Shown here: in pieces, positions 26,374-34,389 of the stretch
Layout of the letters: each line of letters starts with the position of its first letter
Position numbering within the stretch: position 1 is the first letter of the stretch
Assembly: GCA_001899145.1 (NCBI GenBank)
Contig: MKVF01000006.1
Location: 1-64,000, forward strand
Direction: 5' to 3'
Source: Flavobacteriia bacterium 40-80
Lineage (GTDB): Bacteria; Bacteroidota; Bacteroidia; Flavobacteriales_D; Crocinitomicaceae
Length of the DNA: 64,000 nucleotides
Notes under the pieces: generated by a model
The model's input: only the letters and a program-made list of their open reading frames with translations
Database searches by the model: none
Told to the model about the DNA's origin: nothing
Position numbers and translations under genes: made by a program

Positions 26374-29052
26374 ATGATGGAAAAACTACTTACATGCCTT
26401 GTATTAATTACAGGATTAATCATCCCCTTTGCTGGAAAATCTCAGGCATATACAGAAAATTTCGATGATATAACAACACTTACAGGCAATGGTTGGTTTA
26501 TGCAAAACAATAGTTCTCCTGTGGGGAGCAATTGGTTTCAGGGAATTGCTACAACTGCAAATCCTGAACCATTTATTTCTTATAATGGTGCAGTCAATTC
26601 CTATATTGCAGCGAATTTCAGCAGTACGGGTGGTGGTATAGGAACAATCAGTAATTGGTTGATCACCCCGAACCGTACCATTCGGAATGGAGATGTATTT
26701 ACATTTTATACCCGAAAACCAACCATCAGTAGTGGTCAGACAGATTATCCCGATCGTTTAGAAGTACGTATGAGTACAAATGGTGCAAGTACGAATGCAG
26801 GTGCTGATGCAGGAGAAACCGGAGATTTTTCTACACTTTTACTGAGCATAAACCCTACGTTGGTTGCAGATGTTTATCCGCAGGTTTGGACGAAGTACAC
26901 GATTACGATTTCAGGCCTTCCTGCTCCAACTTCAGGACGTATCGCTTTTCGTTACTTTGTAACCAGTGCCGGTTCTTTAGGCAGTAATAGTGATTACATT
27001 GGCATTGACAACGTTGTGTACACACCTTATACATGTCCTGCTTTTACTATGACAACAGGTGGGATGCTTACCGGTGGAGTGGCTGGTTCCTCTTACTCCG
27101 CATCACTGGCACAAACAGGGGCATTGGGAACCCCCAATTTTGCGATTACAGCAGGAGCATTACCTCCGGGAGTAACTCTGGCAACAAACGGGACTATTTC
27201 CGGAACTCCTACAGCTACAGGAACCTTCAATTTTACAGTTACAGTGAGCGACGCAAGTGGCTGTTCCGGGGCTCAAAGTTATTCAATTACAGTTGTATGT
27301 CCGGCAAATCCGATTACACTGGCTGCTTCGCCGGCACTGTGTGACAACGGATCTGCTTATACTTTAATTGAGGGGTCTCCTGCCGGTGGAACATACAACG
27401 GAACAGGAGTGACGGCAGGTCAGTTTGATCCTTCCTCAGGATCGCAAGCAATTACCTACGATTACACTGACCCGTATGGATGTGTTTACAGTTCAAATTA
27501 TACAATTACAGTAAATACAGCTCCAACCGTTACGCAAAGTGCAATTTCAGTCTGTGATAACTCCGGGACGTTCGTTTTGATTGGTGGATTACCAGCAGGT
27601 GGAGTTTACAGCGGAACAGGAGTAACAGCAGGAGAATTTGATCCTTCCGCAGGCACTCAGACAATTACATATACATATACTGATGCTAATGGCTGTGTAA
27701 GTGAGGCTACGGAAACAATCACAGTGAATACAGCTTCAACCGTTACACAGAGTGCAATTTCAGTCTGTGATAACTCCGGGACGTTCGTTTTGATTGGCGG
27801 ATTACCGGCAGGTGGAGTTTACAGCGGAACAGGAGTGACAGCAGGAGAATTTGATCCTTCCGCAGGCCCTCAGACAATTACATATACATACACTGATGCT
27901 AATGGCTGTGTAAGTGAGGCTATGGAAACAATCACAGTGAATACAGCTCCAACCGTTACGCAAAGTGCAATTTCAGTCTGTGATAACTCCGGGACGTTCG
28001 TTTTGATTGGTGGATTACCGGCAGGTGGAGTTTACAGCGGAACAGGAGTAACAGCAGGAGAATTTGATCCTTCCGCAGGCACTCAGACAATTACATATAC
28101 ATATACTGATGCTAATGGCTGTGTAAGTGAGGCTATGGAAACAATCACAGTGAATGCAGCTCCAACCGTTACGCAAAGTGCAATTTCAGTCTGTGATAAC
28201 TCTGGTACGTTCGTTTTGATTGGTGGATTACCTGCAGGTGGAGTTTACAGCGGAACAGGAGTAACAGCAGGAGAATTTGATCCTTCCGCAGGCCCTCAGA
28301 CAATTACATATACATATACTGATGCTAATGGCTGTGTAAATGAGGCTACGGAAACAATCACAGTGAATACAGCTCCAATCGTTACGCAAAGTGCAATTTC
28401 AGCAGTATGTGACAACTCCGGGGTTCTGGTTCTGACAGGTGGATTACCTGCAGGTGGAGTTTACAGCGGAACAGGAGTGACGGCAGGTGAGTTTGATCCT
28501 TCCGCAGGCACTCAGACAATTACATATACATACACTGATGCTAATGGCTGTGTAAATGAGGCTACGGAAACAGTCATTGTCAATGTAGTACCTGATGTAG
28601 CGGTTACATTAAGCGGAACAACGTTGACGGTTACCCAGACAAGTGCTGCTTACCAGTGGATAGACTGTGAAAACAATCCGATAGCAGGAGCAACCAACCA
28701 GTCATTTACTGCTACTGTCAACGGGGATTATGCTGTTATCATTGAAAATGAATATGGTTGTGCTGATACATCTGCTTGTTACAATATCAATACCGTAGGT
28801 ATTAAATCACTTGAACAAAATGAATGGAGTATGTACCCTAATCCTTCAGCAGGAAATATACATATCCGCTCAAGTGTATCGGGTAATTTTACTGTGATAA
28901 ACAATCTGGGACAAGAACTGATTCGTTTTGATGTGCAGGCTGGTATAGAAAATATAGTTAGCTTAATACATTTACCTGACGGTGTATATTTCATCAAGGG
29001 AACAGAAAGTGCTGTGAGTACTATTGCTCAAAAGTTGATTATCCGTAAATAG
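26374..29052 (+). CDS. T9SS-exported repetitive adhesin-like protein
   Basis: 892 residues. Signal peptide (to about 24, ending AGKSQA), an N-terminal cleaved-adhesin/choice-of-anchor-like jelly roll (about 30-215; YTENFDDITTL, NWLITPNRT, DYIGIDNVVY), and one putative Ig domain (PPGVTLATNGTISGTPT, about 225-310). Then comes one divergent and five near-identical 71-72-residue repeats (about 314-741; core CDNSGTFVLIGGLPAGG), one further Ig-like domain, and a type A T9SS domain (SMYPNPSAGNIHI to QKLIIRK). A surface filament or adhesin is likely. ATG at 26377 is an equal alternative start. Confidence 0.88.
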   Translation: MMEKLLTCLVLITGLIIPFAGKSQAYTENFDDITTLTGNGWFMQNNSSPVGSNWFQGIATTANPEPFISYNGAVNSYIAANFSSTGGGIGTISNWLITPNRTIRNGDVFTFYTRKPTISSGQTDYPDRLEVRMSTNGASTNAGADAGETGDFSTLLLSINPTLVADVYPQVWTKYTITISGLPAPTSGRIAFRYFVTSAGSLGSNSDYIGIDNVVYTPYTCPAFTMTTGGMLTGGVAGSSYSASLAQTGALGTPNFAITAGALPPGVTLATNGTISGTPTATGTFNFTVTVSDASGCSGAQSYSITVVCPANPITLAASPALCDNGSAYTLIEGSPAGGTYNGTGVTAGQFDPSSGSQAITYDYTDPYGCVYSSNYTITVNTAPTVTQSAISVCDNSGTFVLIGGLPAGGVYSGTGVTAGEFDPSAGTQTITYTYTDANGCVSEATETITVNTASTVTQSAISVCDNSGTFVLIGGLPAGGVYSGTGVTAGEFDPSAGPQTITYTYTDANGCVSEAMETITVNTAPTVTQSAISVCDNSGTFVLIGGLPAGGVYSGTGVTAGEFDPSAGTQTITYTYTDANGCVSEAMETITVNAAPTVTQSAISVCDNSGTFVLIGGLPAGGVYSGTGVTAGEFDPSAGPQTITYTYTDANGCVNEATETITVNTAPIVTQSAISAVCDNSGVLVLTGGLPAGGVYSGTGVTAGEFDPSAGTQTITYTYTDANGCVNEATETVIVNVVPDVAVTLSGTTLTVTQTSAAYQWIDCENNPIAGATNQSFTATVNGDYAVIIENEYGCADTSACYNINTVGIKSLEQNEWSMYPNPSAGNIHIRSSVSGNFTVINNLGQELIRFDVQAGIENIVSLIHLPDGVYFIKGTESAVSTIAQKLIIRK
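27529..28596 (+). repeat. Five tandem 213-216-bp coding repeats in the adhesin gene
   Basis: Units start at 27529, 27742, 27955, 28168 and 28381, each opening with GTTACRCAAAGTGC-type sequence (GTTACACAGAGTGC in the second). The first four are 213 bp and nearly identical at the DNA level. The fifth is 216 bp (one extra codon after AIS) and more divergent. A sixth, older unit precedes them at about 27313-27528. The DNA identity points to recent duplication or gene conversion. Confidence 0.9.
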
Positions 29053-29076
29053 AATAAAGTGATTTTTATAACAAGA

Positions 29077-29104
29077 GACTGTCCGAGAGGGCGGTCTTTT
29101 TGTT
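29077..29104 (+). terminator. Intrinsic terminator of the adhesin operon
   Basis: GACTGTCC (29077-29084) pairs with GGGCGGTC (29089-29096), including two G-U pairs, around loop GAGA, followed by TTTTTG. It begins 24 bases after the adhesin stop. Confidence 0.7.
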
Positions 29105-29283
29105 TTTAATAAGGTTCCTTCCAAAACCGAAGCTGTACAGAATAATAGTATTCATGATAGAAGGGTAGCAGTTATTTTTAATAGTGAATAGTTTGTTTTG
29201 ATATTCAAAATGAGACCCAAAGGAATTACAAAACAAAAAAGCGGACAAAATAAGTCATTTAACTTTAATTGTCTGCCCGCTTT

Positions 29284-29319
29284 AGTGGGGTTGGTGCAAC
29301 TAAAGTCAAACTCTAAATA
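29284..29319 (-). repeat. Degenerate tRNA-3'-end-like 36-bp repeat, copy 1
   Basis: Shares 30 of 36 positions with 29431-29466. On the minus strand it reads like a decayed T-arm plus acceptor strand ending in CCACT. It is followed on that strand by an imperfect hairpin (GCGG...CCGC) with a T run at 29235-29281, like a terminator. Confidence 0.4.
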
Positions 29320-29352
29320 TAATTAGATGAATTTGTTAAATATAAAAATGCT

Positions 29353-29437
29353 AAAAAAGAGTGAGTTTGAGAGTGAGAGAAGAGGAACAGAGCAAGTGTG
29401 ACCGCTCTCGCTCTTCACACTCGCTCTGTAAGTGGAG
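29353..29437 (-). repeat. Left copy of the 85-bp ssrA-flank direct repeat
   Basis: Identical at 83 of 85 positions to 32673-32757 (offset 3320). It includes a 14-bp hairpin (29388-29401/29415-29428, one mismatch) and the GA-rich motif. The right copy is the immediate 3' flank and last bases of the tmRNA gene. Beyond 29437 the copy loses identity with ssrA and passes into the degenerate 36-bp element. Confidence 0.85.
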
Positions 29438-29466
29438 GCGGTGCAACTGAAATCGAACTCTAAATA
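29431..29466 (-). repeat. Degenerate tRNA-3'-end-like 36-bp repeat, copy 2
   Basis: On the minus strand it contains GAGTTCGATTTC (T-loop-like) and ends CGCCTCCACTT, close to the CGACTCCACTT that ends the tmRNA gene. No 5' half of a tRNA is present. Copy 1 is at 29284-29319. Confidence 0.45.
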
Positions 29467-29523
29467 ATTGATTAATAATGAGTAGTGGTTTTGGAATTAC
29501 ATGTCTAAATGTGTTTGCATTAT

Positions 29524-30948
29524 TTATTTATTTTCAATGAGTTTTAATGTAAACAACATGATCCTATCATAGTCTAAAATAAAATCTTCATAGCTCTTGT
29601 CAATAGTAAAATCCGGAATTAAACCATGTCCGTTATTTAACTCCAGATTGTTGAGTATACTACATTTATCTGCGAAACTGAACGAAATCTTTGTGTTCGG
29701 AGTTTCTTTGACATTGTCCCAAAGACCACCGCCCATAACGATTGGATTGCCACCCATTTCTGTTCCAATAAAGGTTGCTCTGTTTTGTCTGTCCAGCGCC
29801 GCCGCAAATACAACTGCTGCGGAAGTAGATCCTGCATTCATTAATACATAAACATCACCATTAAAGCGACGCTTATGAGGTCTGTAGGTTCCTCTTTCAA
29901 ATTGACCGTAGAGTGCAGGCCGGGTTCGTTTCATCAAGTCTTCCTGATGTTTGTTCTTCACCACCCTAACACTTTGTTTAATTTTAAATGGAGAGTTCAA
30001 CAAGTATCTCAGCACTTGTGCTCCGTTACTGGATTTTCCGCCATCATTATCTCTGATATCAATGATCAGGTTTGAATATCCTGTTTTTAGAATGAGGTCG
30101 AATTGTTCATCGATGACCTTTCGTGATGATGATTGATGATTCGCTTTGATGTCATTATTATCAAAAGTGTTTATGGTCAAAGTCACTGTCCGGAGTGAAT
30201 CATTCACTTGGGTATAAATGTTCAATTCATTTTGAACCGGATTTCTTTCTTCATCAATTGCCCAGAACGTTTCTAAATTGATTCCCGAAATGGTTTCCAT
30301 TTGGGTAGTACTGCCCTCATTTGTCTTTAATTCCAGTGTATACGTTTCACTTGGTCCATAGGTGAAATAGTAGTAATAAAAAAAATTCCCGTTCAGCCAA
30401 AAGAGAGGATGGCCTGTGTCATATCCTTCCCTGGGTAAAATGAGCGAGCATTTATGAATGATACTATCCATTGAAATTCCGTTGATACTTATTATTTCCT
30501 GGTTATGATCCAGGTTGCTGTTGCTTGAGTAATTTTCTTCAATGAAAACCTTTTGATCAATCAGTTCAATTTCCAGTGGAAACAAATGCTGGTTTTCGAA
30601 GAGAGTTTTTCTTATCGTTGCGCCAGGAGTTATTGAGGTATGCACATCTTTGAAAAATGCCTGAACAGGCGCGATGAGCCTAAAAAACTCAATACCGGTC
30701 ATGGGTTCTGTTATACACTTATAGACACTGTCCAGATAATCATCTGTCTCCTTTTTTGTATTGTATAAATAAATAACAGTACCCTTGTCCTGAATGTATT
30801 TTCTCAAATAATTAAAATCTTCTTGCAATTCAGCCACCGAATATTTCTTTGTATCAAAGGTGTTTATCTGCGCGTTGATTGAAGGAACTACCGTGATAAG
30901 GTGTAGAAGAAAAATGACAGCTCGTTTTAGCATAGGATTTGGAATCAT
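29524..30948 (-). CDS. Secreted S41-family (C-terminal processing protease-like) peptidase
   Basis: 474 residues with a signal peptide (about 1-27, ending SINAQ), an N-terminal helical/regulatory part, and an S41 peptidase fold. Seen: the strand NLIIDIRDNDGGKSSNG (about 313-329) and the candidate nucleophile Ser in NAGSTSAAVVFA, with MGGNP/GGLWDN further on. The usual PDZ is not obvious; HNQEIISINGISMDSII (about 162-178) is PDZ-like. Expected in the periplasm or outside. Four bases after the stop of the upstream Ntn-hydrolase gene, hence an operon. The pair lies between the 85-bp repeats. Confidence 0.82.
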   Translation of the reverse strand: MIPNPMLKRAVIFLLHLITVVPSINAQINTFDTKKYSVAELQEDFNYLRKYIQDKGTVIYLYNTKKETDDYLDSVYKCITEPMTGIEFFRLIAPVQAFFKDVHTSITPGATIRKTLFENQHLFPLEIELIDQKVFIEENYSSNSNLDHNQEIISINGISMDSIIHKCSLILPREGYDTGHPLFWLNGNFFYYYYFTYGPSETYTLELKTNEGSTTQMETISGINLETFWAIDEERNPVQNELNIYTQVNDSLRTVTLTINTFDNNDIKANHQSSSRKVIDEQFDLILKTGYSNLIIDIRDNDGGKSSNGAQVLRYLLNSPFKIKQSVRVVKNKHQEDLMKRTRPALYGQFERGTYRPHKRRFNGDVYVLMNAGSTSAAVVFAAALDRQNRATFIGTEMGGNPIVMGGGLWDNVKETPNTKISFSFADKCSILNNLELNNGHGLIPDFTIDKSYEDFILDYDRIMLFTLKLIENK

Positions 30949-30952
30949 TAAT

Positions 30953-32395
30953 TTAATTGATTTTATGCTTTTTTACTTTTGAAAATAAATAATTCAACTT
31001 TTTTACTTTTTCTAAATTGTAGGGTATGCCATTAAAGTCAGAAATCTGGAAACCAGGGAGCATCATTCTTTTGCCATCTACGACAAAAGCAAAATAAAAT
31101 TCCCCTGGATACAATTGCAGATCAAGAACCCATTTGTCTCCAGCTTTCGTCATAAAACCGTCGGTTTTTGTCAGCAAGAAATTATCTATCACAACATGTT
31201 TTGCGCTCTCATATCCCTTGAGTTCGATCCTGTAATTACATGTTTTATCAAATTGTCCGTTCAAACGGTTCTTTTGACGGATTAATTCTGTATTTTCAGG
31301 ATAAATGAGTAAGTATTTATCAATTGTTTCAATAGCTTCATTCTTTTTTCCAATACAATAAAGGGTAATACTTTTGTTTACAATGTCGGAAATAGCAGGT
31401 ACTTTGCTGTTGAAATAGATTTCGTAAACCGGATAAGCTTCAAACATTCCTCCGGTTTCTATCAATCCGGTGGCTAAAAAAGACAATGCTTCGCTCTGGA
31501 AAGTGCTGTCGTGTATAGAATTTATTGTTGTGATTGCTTTTTGGTATTTACCCTGTTCGCAGAATTTCAAAGCTTTAACCAGTTCTTGGTCTTTGAAAAA
31601 ATCATGGATACATATGGAAGTGTCACCCAGTGCTAATAATTCGCTGATCGAGGTTTTATACGGTTTTTGATAGTCAAGTCCATAATATAACCAGATTTCA
31701 CCGGTTGACAAATTCTGGATATTTGAATAGATCGTGCCTGCGCCTTCAGGATCATATTGGTGTGTCGAGCTGCAAATTCGGGAGAACGATTCAAAAGTCG
31801 GCTCATTATTTTCCATGAGTTTTTGTGCAATAGGCATTCTCCAGCACGGTTCTTCATTTTGAGCAGGATTAAAAATGTTATAATTCGTCGAGACCTGGAA
31901 TGAAGCTTGTGTGATTTTCATACTGTCACCTGCAATGATCCCGAGATTTCCATATTTATCCGCAATGTGCAGTTGAGATGACTCTAAATTATCAAGCCTG
32001 TATTTCTTAAACAAATCAATAACTTCCTGAACGGTAGAACAATGTTTTAAAATATGCTCAAACAGTTTGAATGTTCCTCCCGGATAGTATTCTTTTTTCT
32101 TACCTTGATTATAATCGGCACCTGGGATCCAATTGAAATTAAAGAACAATCCTGCATCATTCGTTCCTCCCTGCTGATCAAGATTCGGATGATTGTAAGT
32201 GAAATAAAAATATCCGAAAGATTTATCAGAGGCAGGCACTATGTTCAGGTAGCTTTTAAACGTGAACAACCAGTCTTCGTTGTTTCCTGCCCAGATTTGA
32301 CCCTTACTGTCTTTTCCACTAAAAATTGTACAGGAATAAGCTTGAAAGTGAGTAAATGCGATGATTGAGACAATGAATATTTTTATCGTTTCCAC
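30953..32395 (-). CDS. Secreted Ntn-hydrolase (C45/choloylglycine-hydrolase-like) with TPR-like C-terminus
   Basis: 480 residues. Signal peptide (IKIFIVSIIAFTHFQAYS) whose removal would expose Cys22 as an N-terminal nucleophile: CTIFSGKDSKGQIWAGNNED, the hallmark of linear-amide C-N hydrolases. Further family blocks: GGTNDAGLFFNFN, YYPGGTFKLFEHIL and STHQYDP. Residues about 280-400 are helical and TPR-like, followed by a short beta segment. Acyl-amide substrates (penicillin, bile acid, ceramide or acyl-homoserine-type) are the family range; which applies is unknown. GTG start at 32395; no ATG is available. Confidence 0.78.
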   Translation of the reverse strand: METIKIFIVSIIAFTHFQAYSCTIFSGKDSKGQIWAGNNEDWLFTFKSYLNIVPASDKSFGYFYFTYNHPNLDQQGGTNDAGLFFNFNWIPGADYNQGKKKEYYPGGTFKLFEHILKHCSTVQEVIDLFKKYRLDNLESSQLHIADKYGNLGIIAGDSMKITQASFQVSTNYNIFNPAQNEEPCWRMPIAQKLMENNEPTFESFSRICSSTHQYDPEGAGTIYSNIQNLSTGEIWLYYGLDYQKPYKTSISELLALGDTSICIHDFFKDQELVKALKFCEQGKYQKAITTINSIHDSTFQSEALSFLATGLIETGGMFEAYPVYEIYFNSKVPAISDIVNKSITLYCIGKKNEAIETIDKYLLIYPENTELIRQKNRLNGQFDKTCNYRIELKGYESAKHVVIDNFLLTKTDGFMTKAGDKWVLDLQLYPGEFYFAFVVDGKRMMLPGFQISDFNGIPYNLEKVKKLNYLFSKVKKHKIN

Positions 32396-32752
32396 TGATT
32401 TTATTGGGTTTAATAATCCAACTTTGTTTAACGGATCTAATTAGAATTTATTTCATGGCTGTAATAAACGCGTATTTGTAATTCAAAGATTAGAGTGAGT
32501 GATAGAAAAGAATAAGTAAAACAAACCGAATGAGATGCTCTACAGAAGAAAAAGTTAAAAATGAGTGGTAGTGAGAGAAGAGGGGCAGAGTGAGTGGAAG
32601 ACGGGGATCGAACCCGGTAAGAATAACAATGTAAAATCAAGGTAAGTGTGATCGTTCTAAAAAAGAAAATTCAAAAAAGAGTGAGTTTGAGTGCGAGAGA
32701 AGAGGAACAGAGCAAGTGTGACCGCTCTCGCTCTTCACACTCGCTCTGTAAG
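32396..32752. other. Non-coding region between the Ntn-hydrolase gene and ssrA
   Basis: No credible ORF. It contains a degenerate GA-rich element (about 32493-32512), a GA-rich motif (32563-32583), a tRNA-3'-end-like fragment (32595-32617) and most of the right copy of the 85-bp repeat (32673-32757) with the tmRNA terminator hairpin. The density of RNA-gene debris suggests past insertion or deletion events next to ssrA. Confidence 0.6.
32595..32617 (-). pseudogene. tRNA 3'-end-like fragment (T-arm plus acceptor strand)
   Basis: On the minus strand CCGGGTTCGATCCCCG resembles a T-arm with the TTCGATC loop, followed by TCTTCCA as an acceptor strand with discriminator. Nothing on the 5' side supplies a D-arm or anticodon arm, so it is not a gene. 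The T-stem is imperfect by one pair. Confidence 0.45.
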
Positions 32753-32757
32753 TGGAG
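32673..32757 (-). repeat. Right copy of the 85-bp direct repeat (contains the tmRNA terminator)
   Basis: Overlaps the last five bases of ssrA. The hairpin (32708-32721 with 32735-32748, 14 bp with one mismatch, loop of 13) lies five bases past the tmRNA end. A CT-rich tract and T6 follow in the transcribed direction, so this is probably the tmRNA terminator. The left copy is at 29353-29437. Confidence 0.85.
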
Positions 32758-33152
32758 TCGGAGGGTTTCGAACCCTCGTCCAAACAAAGTATTCCCAAGT
32801 CTTCTACATGTTTAGTTCATTATTAATTTTCGATTTTGCAACGGGAATGAACACCCAATACAAAACTTAGCCTCTTAGAATCTCACGCCTTCCACGAAGC
32901 AAGGTCAGCGCCAGTCCATTTAGATGATACCACTAAATCCGGGTCCAACGGACGAAAACACCGGAGTGGTACTTGTCCCGCTTACTATACTTCGGCTGGG
33001 ATTAAGCTTTTATCGAATCCTTCGATTAAGCCGCAAGTGCGTATGACTCGTTGTCATTTATTGTTCGAGACAGGATATTAAAGAGCTCCACCTCAACGCT
33101 CTACATGCTTACACCTGACAATCTCATTTGCTGTCAAATCCAATACGACCCC
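32753..33152 (-). ncRNA. ssrA: Transfer-messenger RNA (tmRNA)
   Basis: Rescues stalled ribosomes by trans-translation. About 400 bases. The tRNA-like 5' strand GGGGTCG (33152-33146) pairs with CGACTCC, discriminator A at 32753; the T-arm is GAGGGTTCGAAACCCTC. The tag reading frame ends at TAA (33026-33028) and encodes ...NDNESYALAA, with the usual ALAA degron end. CCA is not encoded. The exact resume codon cannot be fixed by eye (ACA or ATA precede AAT). Transcribed divergently from the DEAD-box helicase gene. Confidence 0.95.
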
Positions 33153-33164
33153 AAAGAACTTCCA

Positions 33165-33201
33165 CAAAAGTAAGGAAATTCAAGCATTTACGCTAAATTT
33201 G
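33165..33201. promoter_or_regulatory. Divergent -7 elements for ssrA and the DEAD-box helicase gene
   Basis: TACTTTTG on the minus strand (33172-33165) lies 12 bases before the tmRNA 5' end. TAAATTTG on the plus strand (33194-33201) lies 32 bases before the helicase ATG. Clear -33 partners at the standard spacing were not found for either. Confidence 0.5.
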
Positions 33202-33233
33202 TGTTCCCTTTTAATAAAAAATAACGAGACATC

Positions 33234-34346
33234 ATGCAGACGTTCGAAAGCTTAGGAGTTAAGAAAGAACTTATTAAAGCTCTTAAAGAAAATAATATAC
33301 TTACTCCTACACCTATTCAGGAGAAGACGATTTCTACGTTGTTAAAGTTTAAAACGGATTTTGTCGGGCAGGCACAAACAGGTACGGGAAAGACAGCTGC
33401 TTATTGTATTCCATTAATTGAATCGATAGATCCGAAAACAGAAAAGGTTCAGGCGCTTATCATTGCCCCGACCCGTGAGCTTTGCCAGCAAATCGCAAAA
33501 CAGCTCTTTAAATATACAAAATACACAGAAAAAATTTTTATTGAGAAAATAACAGGAGGCGTGCCGTTGAATTTACAGATAGAAAATTTAAAGCGCCCGA
33601 CACATGTAATTGTAGCTACGCCGGGACGTTTGCTGGAACTGATTAATAAAAATATCATCAGCCTGGATACGGTCAATACGGTTGTTATTGATGAAGCAGA
33701 TGAAATTATCACCATGGGTTTCAAGCAAGATCTGGATGCGATTTTAAATGTAACGAATCAAAAAGCATTTACGTGGATGATTTCCGCTACTTATCCGGAT
33801 GATCTGCATACAATGGTCAAAAAATATCTGTCTAAAGATTATAAGAAAGTGCATATTGATGGTGGAAATATGCTGAATAATAATATTTTGCATCAGTATT
33901 TTATCTGCCCTAAAGAAGAAAAAAAGGACTTTATTCTTGATTTTATCTGCAGCCATTCAAAAGTAAAAGGAATCATTTTTTTACGCACACAGCATCAGGT
34001 GGATGCGCTGGCCGCTTTTTTAGAAGAACAGGGAATATTAGCAGGAGTGATGCACGGTGAGTTAGCTCAAAGAGACCGGGAAAAAGCGCTAAGAATGTTC
34101 CGGACGAATAAAATAAAAGTATTGGTGGCCACGGATATTTCTTCCAGAGGACTGGACGTGGAAGATATAGCGTATGTTATTCATGAGAATGTTCCTGAAA
34201 AAGTAGAGACATATGTGCACCGGAGTGGAAGGACTGCGAGAGGGAACCGGAAAGGAATTGCGATGAGCTTTGTCGCACCGGAAGAATTAGGAGCGTTGAA
34301 AAAAATTCAATCTATGCTTAATTTGAAATTTAACAAAGTCGAATAA
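33234..34346 (+). CDS. DEAD-box ATP-dependent RNA helicase
   Basis: A 370-residue helicase core. Q-motif FESLGVKKELIKALKEN...TPTPIQ (residues 4-29), Walker A AQTGTGKT (47-54), PTRELCQQ, TPGR, DEAD (153-156), SAT (ISATYP) and HRSGRTARG near the end. It stops soon after motif VI, with no C-terminal RNA-binding extension, unlike most bacterial DEAD-box proteins of 400 residues or more. Expected to remodel RNA in the cytoplasm (ribosome assembly or cold response). Divergent from ssrA. Confidence 0.94.
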   Translation: MQTFESLGVKKELIKALKENNILTPTPIQEKTISTLLKFKTDFVGQAQTGTGKTAAYCIPLIESIDPKTEKVQALIIAPTRELCQQIAKQLFKYTKYTEKIFIEKITGGVPLNLQIENLKRPTHVIVATPGRLLELINKNIISLDTVNTVVIDEADEIITMGFKQDLDAILNVTNQKAFTWMISATYPDDLHTMVKKYLSKDYKKVHIDGGNMLNNNILHQYFICPKEEKKDFILDFICSHSKVKGIIFLRTQHQVDALAAFLEEQGILAGVMHGELAQRDREKALRMFRTNKIKVLVATDISSRGLDVEDIAYVIHENVPEKVETYVHRSGRTARGNRKGIAMSFVAPEELGALKKIQSMLNLKFNKVE

Positions 34347-34389
34347 AATATTCATCAAATTATGACGTTTATTTATCAAAAGCACGCCT

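Noticed and set aside
27529-28596. Regularly spaced DNA repeats that could suggest a CRISPR array
   Set aside because: The repeats are 213 bp, in frame within an intact adhesin gene, with no unique spacers; they are protein repeats.
32595-32617. Complete tRNA gene at the TTCGATC-containing sequence
   Set aside because: Only T-arm and acceptor 3' strand are present; no D-arm, anticodon arm or 5' acceptor strand can be found on the 5' side.
29353-32757. Insertion sequence or transposon bounded by the 85-bp repeats
   Set aside because: The repeats are direct and contain the tmRNA terminator, there is no transposase or terminal inverted repeat, so an IS is not supported; integration or duplication at ssrA fits better.
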